From: Xanthobacteraceae bacterium
GTDB lineage: Bacteria; Pseudomonadota; Alphaproteobacteria; Rhizobiales; Xanthobacteraceae
DNA: 20,495 bases
Direction: 5' to 3'
NCBI GenBank assembly: GCA_019746355.1
Contig: JAIESC010000301.1
Span: 1 to 20,495 of the forward strand
Shown here: positions 1 to 7,990 of the stretch, piece after piece
Position numbering within the stretch: position 1 is the first letter of the stretch
Layout: each line of letters starts with the position of its first letter
Translations under genes and position numbers: made by a program
The notes under the pieces: model-generated
The model's input: the letters and a program-made list of their open reading frames with translations, nothing else
What the model was told of the DNA's origin: nothing
Databases searched by the model: none

Positions 1-173
1 TTGCCGAGGTCTTCCGCCATTTTCGCAGCGACCGTGCGGGCGACGATGTCGACCGCGCCGCCGGCCGGGAAGGGCAGCACCCAGCGCATCGGTTTGTCGG
101 GATATTGCGCGGCGGCGGGAGACGGCAGCGCCGCACAGACAAGCGCTGCGAGCATGGCCAGCATCCGGAGCAC
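1..173 (-). CDS. TctC/Bug-family tripartite tricarboxylate transporter receptor, N-terminal part (runs off window)
   Basis: This is the first ~57 residues of a periplasmic solute receptor read on the minus strand; the rest lies beyond position 1. A hydrophobic signal peptide ends in PAAAQ, followed by the family's N-terminal signature YPDKPMRWVLPFPAGGAVD, closely matching the same region of the complete receptor at 657-1640 (YPARPIRTVLPFAPGGVTD). A GTG start at 173-171 is preceded by a strong Shine-Dalgarno AAGGGAGG six bases upstream; an ATG at 164-162 in the same frame is the alternative. Receptors of this family bind carboxylates or related small organic acids and are greatly expanded in some Rhizobiales and Burkholderiales, often without adjacent TctA/TctB membrane genes. 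The ligand cannot be inferred. It is divergent from the RidA gene at 301. Confidence 0.85.
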   Translation of the reverse strand, partial: MLRMLAMLAALVCAALPSPAAAQYPDKPMRWVLPFPAGGAVDIVARTVAAKMAEDLG

Positions 174-300
174 GCGGGGCCTCCCTTGAAATTGTCGCCG
201 TGGTGATTTCTGCTTTGGTCCTCGATGGGCGGGCAACGCCCGTATCCTACCTCGCGCGGGTCCTGCCGCAACGACGGCGCCGCAACCAACGGAGATCGTG

Positions 301-651
301 ATGGCGATTCAGCGTTTCGAGAACGGCCCGCGCATGTCGCGCGTGGTGGTGCACAACGACACGGTCTATCTCGCGGGGCTGACGGCCGACGCGACGGTGG
401 GCAAGAGCGTGGGCGAACAGACCAAGGAAATCCTCGACAAGATCGACGGCCTCCTGAAACAGGGCGGCACCGACAAGTCGAAGCTTCTCCAGGCGGTGAT
501 CTGGCTGCAGGACATCCGCGTGGTCGACGAGTTCAACAAGGTCTGGGACGCCTGGGTGGTGCCGGGCCAGACGCCGGCGCGCGCCTGCATCGAGGCGCGG
601 CTGCAATCTCCGGCGAAGATGATCGAGATCCAGGTCACGGCGGCGAGGTGA
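301..651 (+). CDS. RidA family protein (YjgF/YER057c/UK114; enamine/imine deaminase-like)
   Basis: A 116-residue protein spanning a whole RidA domain. Family features are the central GLTADATVGKSVGEQTKEIL stretch, the WLQDIRVVDEFNKVWDAW segment, and the C-terminal PARACIEARL, which contains the arginine (family Arg105 equivalent) that binds the substrate carboxylate in active RidA enzymes. RidA hydrolyses reactive enamines/imines made by PLP enzymes, and relatives act in catabolic pathways; this member could be either. The start is the ATG at 301, with GGAG at 291-294 six bases upstream; a GTG directly before it would shorten the spacing. The stop is followed after five bases by the start of the TctC receptor gene, so the two are probably cotranscribed, suggesting a catabolic rather than housekeeping role (inference). 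Confidence 0.9.
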   Translation: MAIQRFENGPRMSRVVVHNDTVYLAGLTADATVGKSVGEQTKEILDKIDGLLKQGGTDKSKLLQAVIWLQDIRVVDEFNKVWDAWVVPGQTPARACIEARLQSPAKMIEIQVTAAR

Positions 652-656
652 CGGGA

Positions 657-1640
657 ATGATGCTTGAGCGGCGAACCGCGCTGTCGATGCTGCTGGCGCT
701 GCCCCTGGCCGCGCCGGCATTGTCGTCGCGAGCCTGGGCGCAGTCGTACCCGGCGCGTCCGATCCGGACGGTCCTGCCGTTCGCGCCGGGCGGCGTGACC
801 GATGTTTCGGCACGCTATGTGGCGCAACTGATGTCCACGTCGCTCGGGCAGAACCTGATCATCGAGAACCGATCCGGCGGCGGCGGCGCGATCGGGGCCA
901 CCGCTGCGGCGCGCGCCGAGCCCGACGGCTACACGATCCTGGTGGCAAGCTCGGCGACGCATTCGATCCTGCCGGCAATGCAGGAGAAGCTCGACTACGA
1001 TCCGATCAAGAGCTTTGCGCCGATCTCCGGCATGTCGAATGCGCCCTATCTCCTGATCTGCAACGCCGACCTGCCGGTGAAGAACGCCAAGGAGCTTGCC
1101 GACTATGCCAAGGCCAACGTCGGCAAATTTAACTTCGCGGCGGCGACCGGCACGCCGCCGCATATCCTCGCTCACGTGTTCAAGGAGCTGACCGGCGCGG
1201 ACTTCCCGGTCGCGCTCTATCGGGGCGGCGGGCCGGCGATGGCCGACCTGTTCGCCAGCCAGGTGCATGCGATCTTCCAGCCCACCACCATCGTCATTCC
1301 GATCCTCGACGACAAGCGGGTCCGCGTGCTGGGCATCGCCACCGAGCAGCGCTCGGGCATGATGCCCGACGTGCTGACATTGGCCGAGCAGGGCTTCCCG
1401 CAGCTCATCGCCAACTCCTGGAACGGACTTTGCGCACCGGCCGGCACGCCCACGCCGATCGTCAACCGGCTCAATCAGGCGGCGCTCGAGGCGCTGAACA
1501 CGCCCGAGCTGAAGGCCAAGTTCGGCAGCCTCGGCATCACCATCATCGCCGGAAGCCCGGAGCAGTTCGGCGCATTCATGCGCGACGAGGCGGTGCGCTG
1601 GGACGGGCTGGTGAAAGCGGCGAAGATGCCGAAGACGTAG
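657..1640 (+). CDS. TctC/Bug-family tripartite tricarboxylate transporter substrate-binding protein
   Basis: A complete 327-residue periplasmic receptor, the usual family length. Residues 1-28 form a signal peptide (basic ERR, hydrophobic core, cleavage around AWA-Q); the twin arginine could allow Tat export but the motif is incomplete. The mature part begins with the signature YPARPIRTVLPFAPGGVTD, then has ENRSGGGGAIGA and the PDGYTIL stretch typical of Bug proteins, and a bilobal venus-flytrap fold is expected. Start choice: ATG at 657 with GAGG at 645-648; a second ATG follows immediately at 660. The open frame extends upstream to 225, but that part overlaps the RidA gene and is not protein-like. 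It sits five bases after RidA and ends 12 bases before the convergent kdpE stop. Ligand unknown. Confidence 0.93.
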   Translation: MMLERRTALSMLLALPLAAPALSSRAWAQSYPARPIRTVLPFAPGGVTDVSARYVAQLMSTSLGQNLIIENRSGGGGAIGATAAARAEPDGYTILVASSATHSILPAMQEKLDYDPIKSFAPISGMSNAPYLLICNADLPVKNAKELADYAKANVGKFNFAAATGTPPHILAHVFKELTGADFPVALYRGGGPAMADLFASQVHAIFQPTTIVIPILDDKRVRVLGIATEQRSGMMPDVLTLAEQGFPQLIANSWNGLCAPAGTPTPIVNRLNQAALEALNTPELKAKFGSLGITIIAGSPEQFGAFMRDEAVRWDGLVKAAKMPKT

Positions 1641-1652
1641 CGACGCGGGTGC

Positions 1653-2342
1653 CTAATCCGCCGGTCGAAGCCTGTAGCCGATCCCGGTCTCGGTCAGGAC
1701 GTATTGCGGCCGCTCCGGGTCGGTCTCGATCTTCTGCCGCAACTGCCGCACGTAGACGCGCAGATACTGCGCGTCGGTGAGGTCGTCCCAGAGCTCGCCG
1801 AGCAGGAACTTGTGGGTGAGCACCTTGCCGGCGTGCTGCACCAGGACGCGCAGCAGGTCGTATTCCTTGGGCGACAGCTTCACCTCCTTGTCGCGCACCT
1901 TGACGATGCGGCGGACCAGGTCGACGGAGAGGTCGCCGGCGCGGAAGATCGGGCGCTCGCCGTGCACCTGAAGCTGGTGGCGCAGCGCCGCCCGCATTCT
2001 TGCCAGCAGCTCGTCGAGGCCGAACGGCTTGGTGACGTAGTCATCCGCGCCGAGGTCGAGCGCCTGCACCTTGCCCGCCTCGTCGCCGCGGCTCGACAGC
2101 ACGACAATCGGAATGGCCTCGTTGCGCGCCCGCATGGTGCGCAGGAGCTCATGGCCCTGAACGTCCGGCAGCCCGAGATCGAGGATCACCAGATCGGGCT
2201 TCTGTTCCAGGAGCTCGAGCGCGGCCTTGCCGTTGCCGGCCTCGACGATCTCATAGCCCTGCGTGCTCAGCCCCATGCGCAGAAGCTTGCGGATGGGCGG
2301 CTCGTCATCGACCACCAGGACCTTGAGCGGGGCGGCGGTCAT
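1653..2342 (-). CDS. kdpE: KdpE, OmpR/PhoB-family response regulator of potassium transport
   Basis: A 229-residue two-domain response regulator. The N-terminal receiver has the acidic pair D12/D13, the phospho-acceptor D55 in VILDLGLPD, S83 in the switch position and K105 in DYVTKPF. The C-terminal winged-helix DNA-binding domain begins around residue 132 and has the KLSPKEYDLLRVL and YLRVYVRQLRQKIE segments of the OmpR/PhoB class. When phosphorylated by KdpD it activates kdpFABC in the known systems. Its ATG overlaps the kdpD stop in an ATGA junction, indicating translational coupling. The DNA-binding domain belongs to the class that usually recognises direct repeats spaced by 11 bp, relevant to the TTATR-N6-YTATR sites near 10.1-13.1 kb. 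The stop lies 12 bp from the convergent TctC stop. Confidence 0.96.
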   Translation of the reverse strand: MTAAPLKVLVVDDEPPIRKLLRMGLSTQGYEIVEAGNGKAALELLEQKPDLVILDLGLPDVQGHELLRTMRARNEAIPIVVLSSRGDEAGKVQALDLGADDYVTKPFGLDELLARMRAALRHQLQVHGERPIFRAGDLSVDLVRRIVKVRDKEVKLSPKEYDLLRVLVQHAGKVLTHKFLLGELWDDLTDAQYLRVYVRQLRQKIETDPERPQYVLTETGIGYRLRPAD

Positions 2343-5062
2343 GCGGCGGTGTCCAGGAGTTGCATGGTTGCCGGAACCGGCAGCCGGATGGTGAACACCG
2401 CGCCGCTCCGGTCGGAGCGGTTGGCGGCCTCGATGGTGCCGTGCATGGCCTCGACAAAGCCCCGCGAGATCGCAAGGCCGAGACCAGTGCCGGCCCGCAC
2501 GTGGTCAGCCTTCTGCACCCGGTAGAACTTGTCGAAGATCCGCTCCAGGTCGGCCGGCGGGATGCCGTCGCCTTCGTCGAGGATCTGCAGGCCGATGAAG
2601 TCGCGGTCCCGCCAGCTCTCGATGCGGACGAGCGAATCCGATGGCGCATACTTCGCCGCATTGTCGAGGATGTTGAACAGCACCTGCTCGAACAGCACCG
2701 GGTCGATCTCGACCATCGGCAGGTCCTTGGCAAGCTCGACCTCGACGCGATGCCGGCCGAGAATTTTGGCGGCCCGGCGCAGCGCGCTGCCGACGACCTC
2801 GCCGATATCGTGCGGCGCGGACCGGGGCGCGATCGCGCCCGACTCCAGCCTGGTCATGTCGAGAAGGTTGGCAATGAAGCGGTTGAGCCGTTCGGACTCG
2901 TCGATGATGGTCGTCAGCAGCTCCGCCTTCTGGCTTTCGCCGAGCTGGGAGCTGAGATCGCGCAAGGTGCCGGCGGAGCCGAGCACGGCCGCAAGCGGCG
3001 TCTTGAGGTCGTGCGAGATCGAGGTGAGGAGGGCCGAACGCAGACGCTCGGTCTCCACCGTGCGCTTGACGCGATCCATGTCCTCGACCAGGCGCACGCG
3101 CTCGATCGCGAGCGCACTCTGATCGACCAGCGCGTCGAGCAGCCGCCGTTCGTCCGGGGTGAGCAGGGGACCGGACTTGTCGCTGTCGATGCCGATGACG
3201 CCGATCGCGCCGCGGCCGGTGCGCATCGGCAGGAACAGGCGCTTCGCCCCGGGAAGGGTGTCGGAGCCGCGGCCGGCCGCCCGATCGTTGCTCCAGGCCC
3301 ATTTGGCCGCGGCAAGGTCGGCATCGTCGAGCATGTCCTCGGGCGGATAGCCCGCCTTCACCACGATCGAGTCGTTCTCCGGCAGCAGCAGCACCACGCG
3401 CACTTTCAGCATCAGCGCGATCTGGTAGGCGCTGGCCCACAGCACGTCGTCCATGGTGCCGACGCCGGCAAGCTTGCGGCTGAACGAATAAAGCGAGTCG
3501 GTGGCGCGGGCGCGGCTGATGGCGGTCACGGCCTGGGTGCGCACCCGCGCGGCCACGTTGGAGACGATGATCGCCATGATGGTGAAGAAGAAGAAAGCCG
3601 CGACATTGGTCGGATCGGCAATGGTGAATTCGTAGAGCGGCGGCAGGAAGAAGAAGTTGTAGCAAAGCGAAGCGACGATGCTGGCGAACAGCGACGGCCA
3701 CAGGCCATAGCGCACGGCGACCCCGACCACGGCGGTGAGAAACACCAGGTCGACGTTCTCGATGCCGCCGAGCCAGGGATGAACGATTTCGCCCGCGCCC
3801 AGAGCGAGGGCCACGGCCAGCAAGGCGACGAGATAAGGCCAGGGATCGAACGCCTGGTCAGGCGCGGTGCGTACGGTCTTTTTCGCAATGGCATCGCCGG
3901 CGACGCTTTCGCCGGCGATGACGTGAACACTGATGTTGCCTGACCGCCGCACCAGGTCGTGGACCACCGAGCCGTGCACCATCTCGAACCAGCGCGAGCG
4001 GTTGGACTTGCCGATGACGATCTGGGTGACATTGTGCGACTGGGCGTAACCGATCACGTCGTCGGCAATGCTGCGGTCGGCGCTCGGGATCGAGATGGCC
4101 TCGCCACCCAGCGCCTCGGCAAGGCGCAGCGTGTCGGCGATGCGGTCGCGCTCCTCTTCGGTGTACTGAAGGCTGCGCCGGCTTTCGATATAGAGCGCGA
4201 CCCAAGGACCGTGCAGCCGGTCGGCGAGCCGTTTGGCATAGCGGACGAGACCCGCGGCGCGGGGATCCTCGCTGACGCAGACCAGAATGCGCTCGCCCGC
4301 GGCCCAGGGCCCGGGGATCGCGCGCGCCTGCATTTCGGTGAGCAGCTGCTCGTCCACCCGCTCGGCGGTGCGGCGCAGGGCGAGCTCCCGAAGGGCGGTC
4401 AGGTTGGCGGGGGAGAAGAAGTTGGCGAGCGCGCGCTCGGCTTGCCGGGGGACATAGACCTTGCCGTCCTTGAGCCGCTCGATCAGGTCGTCGGGCGTGA
4501 GGTCCACCAGCTCGACGGCATCGGCCCGGTCGAACACCGCATCCGGCACGGTTTCGCGGACCCGGACATGGGTGATCTGGGCGACGACGTCGTTCAGGCT
4601 CTCGATGTGCTGGATGTTGACGGTCGAATAGACATCGATGCCGCGTTGCAGGAGCTCTTCGACGTCGAGATGGCGTTTCGGATGGCGGCTTCCTTCCGCA
4701 TTGGTGTGCGCGAGCTCGTCGACCAGCACGAGCTGCGGCCTGCGGGCGATGATCGCGTCGAGGTCCATTTCGTCCAGCGACTGCCCGCGATACTCCATCC
4801 GGCGTCGCGGGATGACCTCGAGTCCCTCGAGCAATGCTTCGGTCTCCTTGCGGCCGTGTGTCTCCACCACCCCGACGACGACGTCGTAGCCGTCCTTCTT
4901 GCGGGCGCGCGCCTGCTGCAGCATCTCGTAGGTTTTGCCGACGCCCGGCGCAGCACCGACGAAGATGCGAAGCTTGCCGGTGCGCCGCTCCTCCTTGCGC
5001 GCCGCCTCAAGCAGCGCTTCAGGCGAAGGACGGTGATCGGGGTCGCGCCTTTGCTCTTCCAT
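2339..5062 (-). CDS. kdpD: KdpD, osmosensitive K+ channel histidine kinase
   Basis: A full-length 907-residue sensor kinase. In order: the KdpD N-terminal domain with Walker A GAAPGVGKT (36-44) and a Walker B-like LVLVDELAHTN (111-121); a universal-stress-protein-like domain (~257-382); four closely spaced transmembrane segments (~408-505); a GAF-like domain (~525-655); a HisKA dimerisation helix with phosphorylatable H684 in SISHDLKTPL; and an ATPase domain with N box NILDNAAKYAP, DEGDGIP and GTGLGLAI. It senses K+ limitation or ionic stress and controls phosphorylation of KdpE. An in-frame TGA lies five codons upstream of the ATG at 5062, so this is the first possible start; no strong Shine-Dalgarno is visible. 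A 186-bp spacer with a nested palindrome separates it from kdpC, so kdpDE may be partly uncoupled from the ATPase genes. Confidence 0.96.
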   Translation of the reverse strand: MEEQRRDPDHRPSPEALLEAARKEERRTGKLRIFVGAAPGVGKTYEMLQQARARKKDGYDVVVGVVETHGRKETEALLEGLEVIPRRRMEYRGQSLDEMDLDAIIARRPQLVLVDELAHTNAEGSRHPKRHLDVEELLQRGIDVYSTVNIQHIESLNDVVAQITHVRVRETVPDAVFDRADAVELVDLTPDDLIERLKDGKVYVPRQAERALANFFSPANLTALRELALRRTAERVDEQLLTEMQARAIPGPWAAGERILVCVSEDPRAAGLVRYAKRLADRLHGPWVALYIESRRSLQYTEEERDRIADTLRLAEALGGEAISIPSADRSIADDVIGYAQSHNVTQIVIGKSNRSRWFEMVHGSVVHDLVRRSGNISVHVIAGESVAGDAIAKKTVRTAPDQAFDPWPYLVALLAVALALGAGEIVHPWLGGIENVDLVFLTAVVGVAVRYGLWPSLFASIVASLCYNFFFLPPLYEFTIADPTNVAAFFFFTIMAIIVSNVAARVRTQAVTAISRARATDSLYSFSRKLAGVGTMDDVLWASAYQIALMLKVRVVLLLPENDSIVVKAGYPPEDMLDDADLAAAKWAWSNDRAAGRGSDTLPGAKRLFLPMRTGRGAIGVIGIDSDKSGPLLTPDERRLLDALVDQSALAIERVRLVEDMDRVKRTVETERLRSALLTSISHDLKTPLAAVLGSAGTLRDLSSQLGESQKAELLTTIIDESERLNRFIANLLDMTRLESGAIAPRSAPHDIGEVVGSALRRAAKILGRHRVEVELAKDLPMVEIDPVLFEQVLFNILDNAAKYAPSDSLVRIESWRDRDFIGLQILDEGDGIPPADLERIFDKFYRVQKADHVRAGTGLGLAISRGFVEAMHGTIEAANRSDRSGAVFTIRLPVPATMQLLDTAA

Positions 5063-5084
5063 CGCGCGGGGTTCTCAAGGCCTA

Positions 5085-5189
5085 GTCATTCCGGGGCGGC
5101 CCGAAGGGCCGAGCCCGGAATCCAGAAACGCGGGAAATCCCGTTGCATCTGGATTCCGGGCCCGCCGCTTCGCGGCGTCCCGGAATGAC
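5085..5189. repeat. Nested intergenic palindromic element between kdpC and kdpD
   Basis: A 105-bp element built of nested inverted repeats. The outer arms are GTCATTCCGGG (5085-5095) and CCCGGAATGAC (5179-5189). The inner perfect 13-bp arms are CCCGGAATCCAGA (5114-5126) and TCTGGATTCCGGG (5148-5160). There are side hairpins CGGCCC-GAA-GGGCCG (5097-5111) and CGCCGC-TTC-GCGGCG (5163-5177), and a small central hairpin CGGGA-AA-TCCCG. As RNA it would fold into a multi-arm structure on either strand. The form resembles dispersed REP/MITE-like palindromes of Bradyrhizobium-type genomes that end in GTCATTCCGG. It may lower read-through from kdpC into kdpD or protect the upstream mRNA (inference). 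Confidence 0.85.
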
Positions 5190-5248
5190 CGCGGAGCTTG
5201 CTTCGCTCGCCTACCTCCTTTTTAGGGGAGATAGGGAAGACAGATGTA

Positions 5249-5854
5249 TTACCGACTCGCGGCCTGATCCAGGGCCAGGTTGAGCGCCAGCACGTTCACA
5301 CGCGGCTCGCCAAAGATGCCAAACGTGCGGCCCTGGACATGCTCCTGAACCAACTGCCGCACGCGTTCTTCCGGCATATTACGCGCCTTCGCCACCCGCG
5401 GCACCTGGAACAGCGCGCCCTCCGGAGAGATGTCCGGGTCAAGGCCGCTGCCGGAGGTGGTGACGAGGTCGATCGGGACCACGGAGGAGGGGTTCTGCTC
5501 CTTGAGCTTGTCCACGTCGCCCTTGACGCGATCGACCAGCGTCTTGTTGGTCGGACCGAGGTTCGAGCCCGCCGAGTTGGCCGCGTTGTATGGGGCCTCG
5601 GCGGTCTTGGTCGAATCCTTCGGATCGGGCGCGGTGGTCGCCGACGGCCGGCCGTGGAAGTACTTGTCCTCGGTGAAGGCCTGGCCGATCAGTGTTGAGC
5701 CGATCACCTTGCCGTCCTTCTCGATCAGGCTTCCTTGCGCCTGACGCGGAAAGATGGTTCCGGCAATCCCGGTCATGGCCAGCGGATAGATGAGGCCGAC
5801 GATCAGGGTCAGGCCGATGACGAGGACGATGGCGGGACGGATTTCGCGCGACAT
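5249..5854 (-). CDS. kdpC: KdpC, K+-transporting ATPase subunit C
   Basis: A 201-residue single-span membrane protein of the KdpFABC complex. One N-terminal transmembrane helix (~7-30) is followed by a periplasmic domain with the family motifs GTIFPRQAQGSL, YFHGRPSAT (65-73) and the glycine-rich TSGSGLDPDISPEGA. KdpC stabilises the complex and has been proposed to raise ATP or K+ affinity. The length is close to the E. coli protein (190). The ATG at 5854 is preceded by GAGGAG overlapping the kdpB stop codon (CTGAGGAG), so translation is probably coupled to kdpB, 12 bp away. Confidence 0.96.
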   Translation of the reverse strand: MSREIRPAIVLVIGLTLIVGLIYPLAMTGIAGTIFPRQAQGSLIEKDGKVIGSTLIGQAFTEDKYFHGRPSATTAPDPKDSTKTAEAPYNAANSAGSNLGPTNKTLVDRVKGDVDKLKEQNPSSVVPIDLVTTSGSGLDPDISPEGALFQVPRVAKARNMPEERVRQLVQEHVQGRTFGIFGEPRVNVLALNLALDQAASR

Positions 5855-5866
5855 GGTTCAGTCTCC

Positions 5867-7975
5867 TCAGGTGAGGTGCAAGGCCGTGACGACCATGTCG
5901 ATGGCCTTGATGCCGATGAACGGGATGATCAAGCCGCCGACACCGTAGATCCAGAGGTTGCGGCGAAGCAGCGCGGCAGCGCCGATCGGGCGATAGCGGA
6001 CGCCCTTCAGCGCGAGCGGGATCAGCGCGACGATGACCAGCGCGTTGAAGATGATCGCCGACAGGATCGCGCTCTGCGGGCTCGTCAGGTTCATGATGTT
6101 CAGGGCCTGGAGCTGAGGATAGAACGCCACGAACATCGCCGGGATGATGGCGAAGTATTTCGCCACGTCGTTGGCGATCGAGAACGTGGTCAGCGCGCCG
6201 CGCGTCATCAGGAGCTGCTTTCCGATCTCGACGATCTCGATGAGCTTGGTCGGGTTGGAGTCGAGGTCGACCATGTTGCCGGCTTCGCGCGCCGCCTGCG
6301 TGCCGGTGTTCATGGCAACGCCGACGTCGGCCTGCGCCAGCGCCGGCGCGTCGTTGGTGCCGTCGCCGCACATGGCGACAAGCTTGCCTTTCGCTTGCTC
6401 GTCGCGGATGAGCTTCAGCTTGTCCTCGGGGGTCGCCTGGGCGAGGAAGTCGTCGACGCCCGCTTCCGCGGCGATGGCGGCCGCGGTCATCGGGTTGTCG
6501 CCGGTGATCATGATGGTGCGGATGCCCATCCTTCGCAGCTCGGCGAAGCGCTCGCGGATGCCGCCCTTGACGATGTCCTTGAGCTGAATGACGCCGAGCA
6601 GGCGGCCGTCCTTGGCGACGGCAAGCGGCGTGCCGCCCGCCTTGGCGATCTCCTCGGCGAGGGCCTGAATCTCGCGGCCTGCTTCCGAATGCCCCGCCGG
6701 CAGCGCGCGGAGGGCACTCGATCCGACAGCGGCCGGGGCCGGGCTGAGGTGGTTCAGGATCGAATCCACCGCGCCCTTGCGGACCCACGAATTGCCGACG
6801 TCCACGCCGCTCATCCGGCTTTGCGCCGTGAACGGGATGAATTTCGCCTTGATCTCGGCGAGATCGCGGCCGCGGATGCCGTACTTCTCCTTGGCCAGCA
6901 CCACGATAGAGCGGCCTTCCGGCGTCTCGTCGGACAGCGAGGCAAGCTGCGCCGCGTCCGCCAACTCCTGCTCGGTGACGCCGCGCAGCGGCTTGAACTC
7001 GGTCGCCTGGCGGTTGCCGAGCGTGATGGTGCCGGTCTTGTCGAGCAGAAGCGTGTCGACGTCGCCTGCGGCCTCGACCGCGCGGCCGGACATCGCCAGC
7101 ACGTTGAAGCGCACCAGGCGGTCCATGCCGGCGATGCCGATCGCCGAAAGGAGAGCGCCGATGGTGGTGGGGATCAGCGTGACGAACAGCGCCACCAGGA
7201 TCACGACCGACACCGCGCCGCCCGCATAGGTGACGTAGCTCGGAATGGTCGCGGTGGCGAACACGAAGATGATGGTCAGGCCCACCAGCAGGATGTCGAG
7301 CGCGATCTCGTTCGGCGTCTTCTGGCGCTCCGCGCCTTCCACCAGCCGGATCATCCGGTCGATGAAGGTGGAGCCCGGCGCGGCGGTGATCCGCACCTTG
7401 ATCCAGTCGGAGAGCACCTGGGTGCCGCCGGTCACCGCCGAGCGGTCGCCGCCCGACTCGCGGATCACCGGAGCCGACTCGCCGGTGATGGCGGCTTCGT
7501 TGACCGACGCGATGCCCGCGATCACCTCGCCGTCGGAGGGAATGGTATCGCCGGCTTCGACCAGGACGACATCGCCGACCTTGAGGCTGGTTCCCGACAC
7601 CAGGCCGTAGTTCCTGGTTGCCGGATCGCTCATCAGCTTGGCCTGGGTCTCGGTGCGCTGCCGGCGCAGCGTCTCGGCCTGGGCCTTGCCGCGGCCTTCG
7701 GCGATGGCTTCGGCGAAGTTGGCGAACAGGACCGTGAACCACAGCCAGACGACGATCTGCAGCTCGAAGGCGAGGGTCTGGCCGCCGGTGACGAGATCGC
7801 GGACGAAGATGATTGTGGTGAGGATCGTGACGACCTCCAGCACGAACATCACCGGATTCCGCATCAGCTTGCGCGGATCGAGCTTGGCGAAGGCCGAGCC
7901 GATCGCCGGTAGGACGATTTTCGCGTCCAGCAGGGCGGAAGCCGGCGTGCGCTTGCGAATGGTCGAGGTTTCCAT
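5867..7975 (-). CDS. kdpB: KdpB, K+-transporting P-type ATPase catalytic subunit
   Basis: A complete 702-residue type IA P-type ATPase that hydrolyses ATP to drive K+ uptake through KdpA. The actuator domain has TGES at 164-167; S167 corresponds to the E. coli serine whose phosphorylation inhibits the pump at high K+. The phosphorylation site is D312 in DKTGT, the nucleotide domain follows, and GDGTNDAPA is at 537-545. Membrane helices lie at ~44-62, ~71-92, ~228-245, ~252-280 and three C-terminal spans after ~605. It is about 20 residues longer than E. coli KdpB (682), the extra length seeming to lie in the nucleotide-binding domain near 405-435 (proline/alanine-rich). It follows kdpA by 15 bp, with GGAG as ribosome-binding site. 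Confidence 0.97.
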   Translation of the reverse strand: METSTIRKRTPASALLDAKIVLPAIGSAFAKLDPRKLMRNPVMFVLEVVTILTTIIFVRDLVTGGQTLAFELQIVVWLWFTVLFANFAEAIAEGRGKAQAETLRRQRTETQAKLMSDPATRNYGLVSGTSLKVGDVVLVEAGDTIPSDGEVIAGIASVNEAAITGESAPVIRESGGDRSAVTGGTQVLSDWIKVRITAAPGSTFIDRMIRLVEGAERQKTPNEIALDILLVGLTIIFVFATATIPSYVTYAGGAVSVVILVALFVTLIPTTIGALLSAIGIAGMDRLVRFNVLAMSGRAVEAAGDVDTLLLDKTGTITLGNRQATEFKPLRGVTEQELADAAQLASLSDETPEGRSIVVLAKEKYGIRGRDLAEIKAKFIPFTAQSRMSGVDVGNSWVRKGAVDSILNHLSPAPAAVGSSALRALPAGHSEAGREIQALAEEIAKAGGTPLAVAKDGRLLGVIQLKDIVKGGIRERFAELRRMGIRTIMITGDNPMTAAAIAAEAGVDDFLAQATPEDKLKLIRDEQAKGKLVAMCGDGTNDAPALAQADVGVAMNTGTQAAREAGNMVDLDSNPTKLIEIVEIGKQLLMTRGALTTFSIANDVAKYFAIIPAMFVAFYPQLQALNIMNLTSPQSAILSAIIFNALVIVALIPLALKGVRYRPIGAAALLRRNLWIYGVGGLIIPFIGIKAIDMVVTALHLT

Positions 7976-7990
7976 GGACCGGACTCCGGA

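Noticed and set aside
225..656. N-terminal extension of the TctC receptor frame
   Set aside because: It overlaps the RidA gene in another frame and would bury the signal peptide; the ATG at 657 gives a proper secretion signal.
1641..1652. Bidirectional terminator between tctC and kdpE
   Set aside because: Only 12 bp separate the stops and no hairpin with T-run is visible.
2360..3943. Long plus-strand open frame antisense to kdpD (527 aa)
   Set aside because: GC-rich codon bias in kdpD leaves the opposite strand open; the translation is low-complexity (H/D/R/Q-rich) with no domain, and kdpD is unambiguous.
3959..5188. 409-aa plus-strand open frame over the 5' half of kdpD
   Set aside because: Shadow of kdpD that runs through the intergenic palindrome; no ribosome-binding site or recognisable domain.
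5085..5189. Simple Rho-independent terminator after kdpC
   Set aside because: No T-run follows the hairpins on either strand and the nested symmetric form fits a dispersed repeat better, although partial termination cannot be excluded.
5735..7912. 725-aa plus-strand open frame antisense to kdpB
   Set aside because: It covers the whole of kdpB on the opposite strand with a D/R/H-rich composition; same explanation as above.
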